NCBI GenBank assembly: GCA_015523685.1
Contig: WAJW01000148.1
Coordinates: 1-17,893, forward strand
Source of the DNA: Archaeoglobaceae archaeon
Lineage (GTDB): Archaea > Halobacteriota > Archaeoglobi > Archaeoglobales > JdFR-42
Reading direction: 5' to 3'
Length of the DNA stretch: 17,893 bases
The notes under the pieces are model-generated. The model made no database searches and was not told the DNA's origin. It saw only the letters and a program-made list of their open reading frames with translations. Made by a program: the position numbers and the translations under genes. Of this stretch, positions 14,168-17,893 are shown in pieces; within the stretch, counting starts at the first letter, position 1, and each line of letters opens with the position of its first letter.

Positions 14168-15514
14168 TCATCCACCATTCAGTATTTTTTTCACCACATT
14201 CTTTCCGAACTGCATCAGGTCTCTTGCCCTTTCAATGGTTTCTGCCTCAGCAAAGACCCTTGCAATGGGCTCTGTACCGGAGGGCCTTATGAGAAGCCAT
14301 CCGTCCTCGTAATCAATCCGAACTCCATCGGTGAAGTTACCCTCGCTGAACTCCTCCCTCAATCCTTCCAGCAGTTTATCCTTATCCCTGCATGGAACCT
14401 TTTCCTTCAGCATAACGTATTCGGGAATTTCCGAAACGTATTCCGACAGGGGTTTTGTAAGGATCATTTCCAGCATTTTCGCAACGGCCATTCCTCCGTC
14501 CCTGCATAGCTGATGTTCCGGGAATATCAGACCCCCATTCCCCTCTCCACCGAAAACCGCATTTTCTTTAAGCATGACCTCGGCAACTGCAGGACTGCCG
14601 ACCTCAGTGTAGATCACTTCACCCCCCTCGTATCTTACAACATCCTCAACAACCCTCGATGAGCTCACCGGGGTTACGACCCTGCCCCCCTTCCTCTCCC
14701 TCACATATTCCCTTGCAAAAATTGCAAGCTCAACATCTTCCTTAACAAACCTGCCCTTTTCATCAACAAATACAGCGCGATCAGCATCACCATCATGGGC
14801 AACCCCAAAATCAGCCCCGGACTCGATAACCATTTTTTTAAGATCGTCCAGTGCATGTTCTTCCGGCTCGGGCTGTCTTCCAGGAAATCCTCCATCAAGA
14901 TGGCCATTTATTGTCAAAACCCTGCAACCCAGTTTTTTCAGGATTTCAGGAGTTGTGAGTGCTCCTGCACCATTTCCGGGGTCAACAACAACCGTGAATT
15001 TTCTCTCTCTGATCTCCTCTACATTAACCTTCTCGATTATACCGGAGATATACAGATCAAGGGCGGTTGAATCCACCGTAACATCACCCACTCCGTTCCA
15101 TCCAGCCACCCTGAAATCACCGGAAAAATAAAGATCCTCGGCCTTCCTGTCCATTTCCCTGGTGAATTCCCTTCCATCCCCAAGCATAAATTTGATCCCA
15201 TTGTACTCTCTTGGATTGTGGCTTGCGGTCACCATCACTCCTCCATCCACCCTGTGCCTTACGTAGTACTGCAATCCGGGAGTTGTTATGATCCCCGTAT
15301 CAACGGCAGAGCTTCCCGTTGAAAGAATGCCCGCAATAACCGCGCTTTTCATCATCGGACTTGAAAACCGGGCATCACATCCCACAGCAATTCTTCCATC
15401 GATCATCGTACCTATGACTTTGCCAAGCAAAAGGGCCATGTCCGGTGTGAGCTCTTTATTTGCAATTCCCCTCACTCCATTCGTTCCGAAGAGCCTTTCA
15501 TCCCTCTTTCTCAT
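14168..15514 (-). CDS. glmM: Phosphoglucosamine/phosphohexose mutase (GlmM type)
   Basis: Alpha-D-phosphohexomutase family, moving phosphate between C6 and C1 of a hexose(amine), here probably glucosamine phosphate for UDP-GlcNAc and glycan synthesis. From the ATG at 15514 it has 448 residues with all four active-site loops: catalytic Ser98 in TASHNP (96-101), metal loop DGDADR (241-246), sugar-binding GEGNGG (323-328) and phosphate loop RPSGTEP (410-416). An upstream in-frame TTG at 15538 is weaker; the ATG has AGGTGG about five bases before it and gives the normal MRKRDERLFGTNGVRG start. It overlaps the MoaE gene by 17 bases. Archaeal members may act on several sugars, so the exact substrate is open. 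Confidence 0.9.
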   Translation of the reverse strand: MRKRDERLFGTNGVRGIANKELTPDMALLLGKVIGTMIDGRIAVGCDARFSSPMMKSAVIAGILSTGSSAVDTGIITTPGLQYYVRHRVDGGVMVTASHNPREYNGIKFMLGDGREFTREMDRKAEDLYFSGDFRVAGWNGVGDVTVDSTALDLYISGIIEKVNVEEIRERKFTVVVDPGNGAGALTTPEILKKLGCRVLTINGHLDGGFPGRQPEPEEHALDDLKKMVIESGADFGVAHDGDADRAVFVDEKGRFVKEDVELAIFAREYVRERKGGRVVTPVSSSRVVEDVVRYEGGEVIYTEVGSPAVAEVMLKENAVFGGEGNGGLIFPEHQLCRDGGMAVAKMLEMILTKPLSEYVSEIPEYVMLKEKVPCRDKDKLLEGLREEFSEGNFTDGVRIDYEDGWLLIRPSGTEPIARVFAEAETIERARDLMQFGKNVVKKILNGG

Positions 15515-16184
15515 GAGCCCACCTCTCACCAGTTTCAAGCACCTCTTTCTTCCATATGGGAACTATTTTTTTCACCAGTTCCATTGAGTCGATGAGGGTC
15601 GAAAAGACCTCCTTTCTGTGAGACCCCGCAACGACAACATGAACGATGTCCTCTCCCGCCAGCACTTTACCGGTTTTATGGAAGATTTTGACATCCACCA
15701 CCCCGTCTCTCTTTTTCAGCTCGTTCTCTATCTCCCCCAGTTTCTTTCGCGTGACTTCATCGTAGCTCTCAAACTCAAGATAGAGAACCCTCTCATCGTT
15801 CTCCATTTCTCTGACAACACCGGTGAATGTTCCAACAGCTCCGACCCTTTCGAAATCGGCGTTCTCCCTTATCTTGCCAACGAGAGACATCACCGTTTCA
15901 TAAGCATCAAGATCTTCAATCTTATCAAGGAGGTCAGGATCATCCGCCCTGAGGCTCTGAACCCCATTGTAGTCTTTATCAAAAACGGCATAATCCGCCC
16001 CAAGAAAGGCCAGGATATCCACGAGCCTGCTGTAATCCGGGGGCATGTCAATCACTATATCCTGAAACTCAGCATGAAAACCTCCATCTCTGAGACTGAT
16101 AGAAGCCGTTTTTCCCCTCTCAGAGATTATCTTCAGGGCCTTTTTCACATCCGCTGTATCACCCTTGAGTGCGAAAATTTTCAT
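15498..16184 (-). CDS. moaE: Molybdopterin synthase catalytic subunit MoaE with extra N-terminal domain
   Basis: 228 residues against about 140-150 for plain MoaE. The C-terminal part (about 112-228) is MoaE: GAVGTFTGVVRE (115-126), LEFESYDE, the VKIFHKTGKVLAGEDIVHVVV block, SHRKE (188-192) and IWKKE with the catalytic lysines (210-214). MoaE adds dithiolene sulfur to precursor Z using MoaD thiocarboxylate. The first 110 residues resemble the MobB part of archaeal MobB-MoaE fusions in layout (MKIFALKGDT..., then GADYAVFDK, then a linker EDLDAYETVMSLVGKI), but no GxxGxGKT P-loop remains. ATG start without SD; a TATA-like box lies 26 bases upstream. Overlaps glmM by 17 bases. Confidence 0.88.
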   Translation of the reverse strand: MKIFALKGDTADVKKALKIISERGKTASISLRDGGFHAEFQDIVIDMPPDYSRLVDILAFLGADYAVFDKDYNGVQSLRADDPDLLDKIEDLDAYETVMSLVGKIRENADFERVGAVGTFTGVVREMENDERVLYLEFESYDEVTRKKLGEIENELKKRDGVVDVKIFHKTGKVLAGEDIVHVVVAGSHRKEVFSTLIDSMELVKKIVPIWKKEVLETGERWAHEKEG

Positions 16185-16205
16185 ATGGTTAAAGAGAGCA
16201 TGCTG

Positions 16206-16214
16206 TTAAATAAA
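16206..16214 (-). promoter_or_regulatory. TATA box giving a probably leaderless moaE mRNA
   Basis: Reads TTTATTTAA on the - strand, centred 26 bases before the moaE ATG at 16184; no SD is present between them. Same geometry as upstream of the DUF167 cluster. It sits in the 81-base gap after the TPP-enzyme gene, so moaE-glmM can be transcribed on their own. Confidence 0.45.
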
Positions 16215-16265
16215 CCTATCGAAGGGAGATTTTAGCAAAATGATTTTTCTCTCCAGTCCCGTATA

Positions 16266-17893
16266 TCAATCAACTTTCCGGCAAATCACATTAAGCAGAA
16301 CCGGCTTTCCATCCATCAAAATTTCCATTGATTCTCTTAGAGCGGGAAGGAGCTGTTCCGGGTCATCAACCATCTCCGCATGGCATCCACATGCTCTGGC
16401 CACATCCTCATATCTGAATCCGGGTTTGAGCTCCCATCCCGGAAAAGTTTCAGATCTGAGAACTCGACTCTCAGAGAAAACCGCCATCGTTTCTCTTCTG
16501 GTAGCATTCCACCCGCCGTTGTTGACCATTACGGTAAAAACGGGAATACTGTATGCAGAAGAGACGTAATAAAATGATAGAGGGTTGTTGAAATAATAAC
16601 TTCCATCCCCAACGAGAACAATGACCGGCTTTTCAGGGTTCGCCATTTTAAATCCGAGAGCACTGCCCATACTCCACCCCAGAAATCCAAATCGGGGATA
16701 TCCGAAATAATTTCCAGGTTCGTTCAGGGAGAGGTTTTCTTCAACCCTCGAACTGGCAGTCTCGCTGAATATCACCGGTTTGTACTCGCCAATGATTTTA
16801 TTCAAACAGTGGGATAACCATTCAATGGCTATGGGCTTCTCTTTCTTTGATTTCCTTGCTATTTCAATGAATCTTTCCTTTCTCTCTCTGTGAAGCTTAT
16901 AAATCCCGTAAATTCTATCCTCAATCTCATTTCTCTCCATTCCTGTCTCGCGAACAAGTTTTATCAGATGTGGAAGTGCCACCCCCGTATCGGCATGAAT
17001 GGAAATATGAACCGGAAAATCCCATGTGGATATACGTAAATGAAGTGGGTCAATATCCATGTGTATCACATTAACACCGGCCGGTGGAGATGCACGCGAT
17101 TTTATCCATGGAACATCCACATCAAGGAGGAGAATCGTGTCCGCTTTCTCCATATAGGGTGCGGGATCGGTACCGAGATAGAGGGGGTGGTCTGTTGGAA
17201 AATTGAGGTACTCAAGATACTGAATGACCCCTGCCCCGAGAAGATCCGCAAGCTCAACGAGATATTGAACACTTTCCGGATTTCTTCCGAGATATCTCGT
17301 AATTATCAGAGGGAATTCTGCATCAATCAGAATCTTTACGGCCTTTTTCATGAATGAAGTGTCTGCCTGGGGGGGCGAGATCTCAGGGAGTTTAACACGC
17401 TTTCTCACTTTCCCCTTAACTCCCGCACAGAGCTTTTCTCTCGGGAGAACTATGTATACGGGCCCTCTTGGATGGGACATGCTTATGGTGTAAGCTCTCT
17501 TCAGTATCTCCGGTATCTGCTCCGCCTCCCTCACCTCATAATCCCATTTAACATATTCGCGAAGGATACCGGCCTGATCCCTTGACTCCTGAGGCCAGTG
17601 TATCATCCTTGATCTTCCGCATTTAACATTATCAAGTACAGGCGTCTTTCCTGCCATCAGTATAACCGGAACCATGGAATTTATTGCGTTCATCAGGCCT
17701 CCAAGAGCATTGGCGGTTCCGGGGGTTGTGTGCACCATGACGGTCTGTGGTTTTCCGGTTGCGAGATAATACCCATGGGCCATTGAAACAGCGGTATTCT
17801 CATGGGGGACAACAATCATTTCAGGATACTTCATTCCTTCTGCATATTTTCTGGCAAGGGCTTCGATGATAGGAACATGACTGTCTCTTATAC
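16266..17893 (-). CDS. TPP-dependent enzyme, acetolactate synthase-like (5' partial)
   Basis: The frame is open to the right window edge; 541 residues are visible and about 30 N-terminal residues are missing, so the ATG at 17834 is internal. Pyr domain: the catalytic glutamate sits in VVPHENTAVSMAHGYYLATGKPQ, followed by HTTPGTANALGGLMNAINS. A middle nucleotide-fold domain follows (about 180-320), then the C-terminal TPP/Mg motif VGDGSYYFNNPLSFYYV...MVNNGGW. Sequence blocks such as MIHWPQESRDQAGILREYVKWDYEVR and HPRGPVYIVLPRE match a subgroup of acetolactate-synthase-like proteins whose substrate is unknown to me (PRK08327-type). No ilvN small subunit or other ilv gene is nearby, which argues against a biosynthetic acetolactate synthase. 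Followed by moaE after 81 bases. Confidence 0.88.
   Translation of the reverse strand, partial: IRDSHVPIIEALARKYAEGMKYPEMIVVPHENTAVSMAHGYYLATGKPQTVMVHTTPGTANALGGLMNAINSMVPVILMAGKTPVLDNVKCGRSRMIHWPQESRDQAGILREYVKWDYEVREAEQIPEILKRAYTISMSHPRGPVYIVLPREKLCAGVKGKVRKRVKLPEISPPQADTSFMKKAVKILIDAEFPLIITRYLGRNPESVQYLVELADLLGAGVIQYLEYLNFPTDHPLYLGTDPAPYMEKADTILLLDVDVPWIKSRASPPAGVNVIHMDIDPLHLRISTWDFPVHISIHADTGVALPHLIKLVRETGMERNEIEDRIYGIYKLHRERKERFIEIARKSKKEKPIAIEWLSHCLNKIIGEYKPVIFSETASSRVEENLSLNEPGNYFGYPRFGFLGWSMGSALGFKMANPEKPVIVLVGDGSYYFNNPLSFYYVSSAYSIPVFTVMVNNGGWNATRRETMAVFSESRVLRSETFPGWELKPGFRYEDVARACGCHAEMVDDPEQLLPALRESMEILMDGKPVLLNVICRKVD

Noticed and set aside
14039..14509. 156-codon open frame on the + strand
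   Set aside because: Mostly antisense to the 3' end of glmM and without an SD or recognisable domain.
1..17893. Mobile elements, CRISPR arrays, defence genes, tRNA or rRNA genes
   Set aside because: No transposase or integrase, no spaced direct repeats, no cloverleaf or rRNA segments were seen; nearly every base is accounted for by recognised genes and short gaps.

Overview
The window is a gene-dense piece of an archaeal chromosome, most likely from a euryarchaeote. The reasons are archaeal/eukaryotic-type ribosomal proteins (L7Ae, S28e, L24e, S6e), translation factor aIF5B, a type II methionine aminopeptidase, TATA-like promoters, Shine-Dalgarno (SD) sites reading GGAGGTGA, and arginine encoded mostly by AGA/AGG. 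An Archaeoglobus-like or methanogen/ANME-like lineage fits the gene content, but I cannot place it further without searches. I see no mobile element, CRISPR array, tRNA or rRNA gene. The largest gaps without a gene are about 180 bases (5275-5453 and 13990-14167), and both look like promoter regions.

Layout. (1) 1-749, + strand: 3' part of map, ending exactly where rps6e ends on the other strand. (2) 5274 down to 750, - strand: a PhoU-like regulator with an AbrB domain, then rpl7ae, rps28e, rpl24e, ndk, infB (aIF5B) and rps6e, nearly gap-free. The 58-residue rpl24e is easy to miss, and it fixes the start of ndk. (3) 5454-10108, + strand: korD-korA-korB-korC-sucC-sucD, a tightly coupled operon that would turn 2-oxoglutarate into succinyl-CoA with ferredoxin and then into succinate with formation of a nucleoside triphosphate (or the reverse). 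(4) 10238-11095, +: a single DUF6282-type amidohydrolase-like gene with its own promoter. (5) 11208-13276, +: four overlapping genes, DUF167, a small Toprim protein, a CitG-like protein and DUF447. (6) 17893 down to 13282, - strand: a TPP-dependent enzyme cut by the window edge, a MoaE protein with an extra N-terminal domain, a GlmM-type phosphohexomutase, and a RecA/KaiC-like protein that has lost its P-loop.

Most of this is housekeeping. The parts that deserve attention are the CitG-like/DUF447/Toprim/DUF167 cluster (function unknown, possibly cofactor synthesis), the P-loop-less RecA-like protein, the MoaE with a decayed MobB-like front end, the fused kor-suc operon with a divergent DNA-binding PhoU, and two genes whose TATA-like box sits 26 bases before the start codon and that lack an SD, which suggests leaderless mRNAs. 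I did not find a clearly new defence or mobile system.
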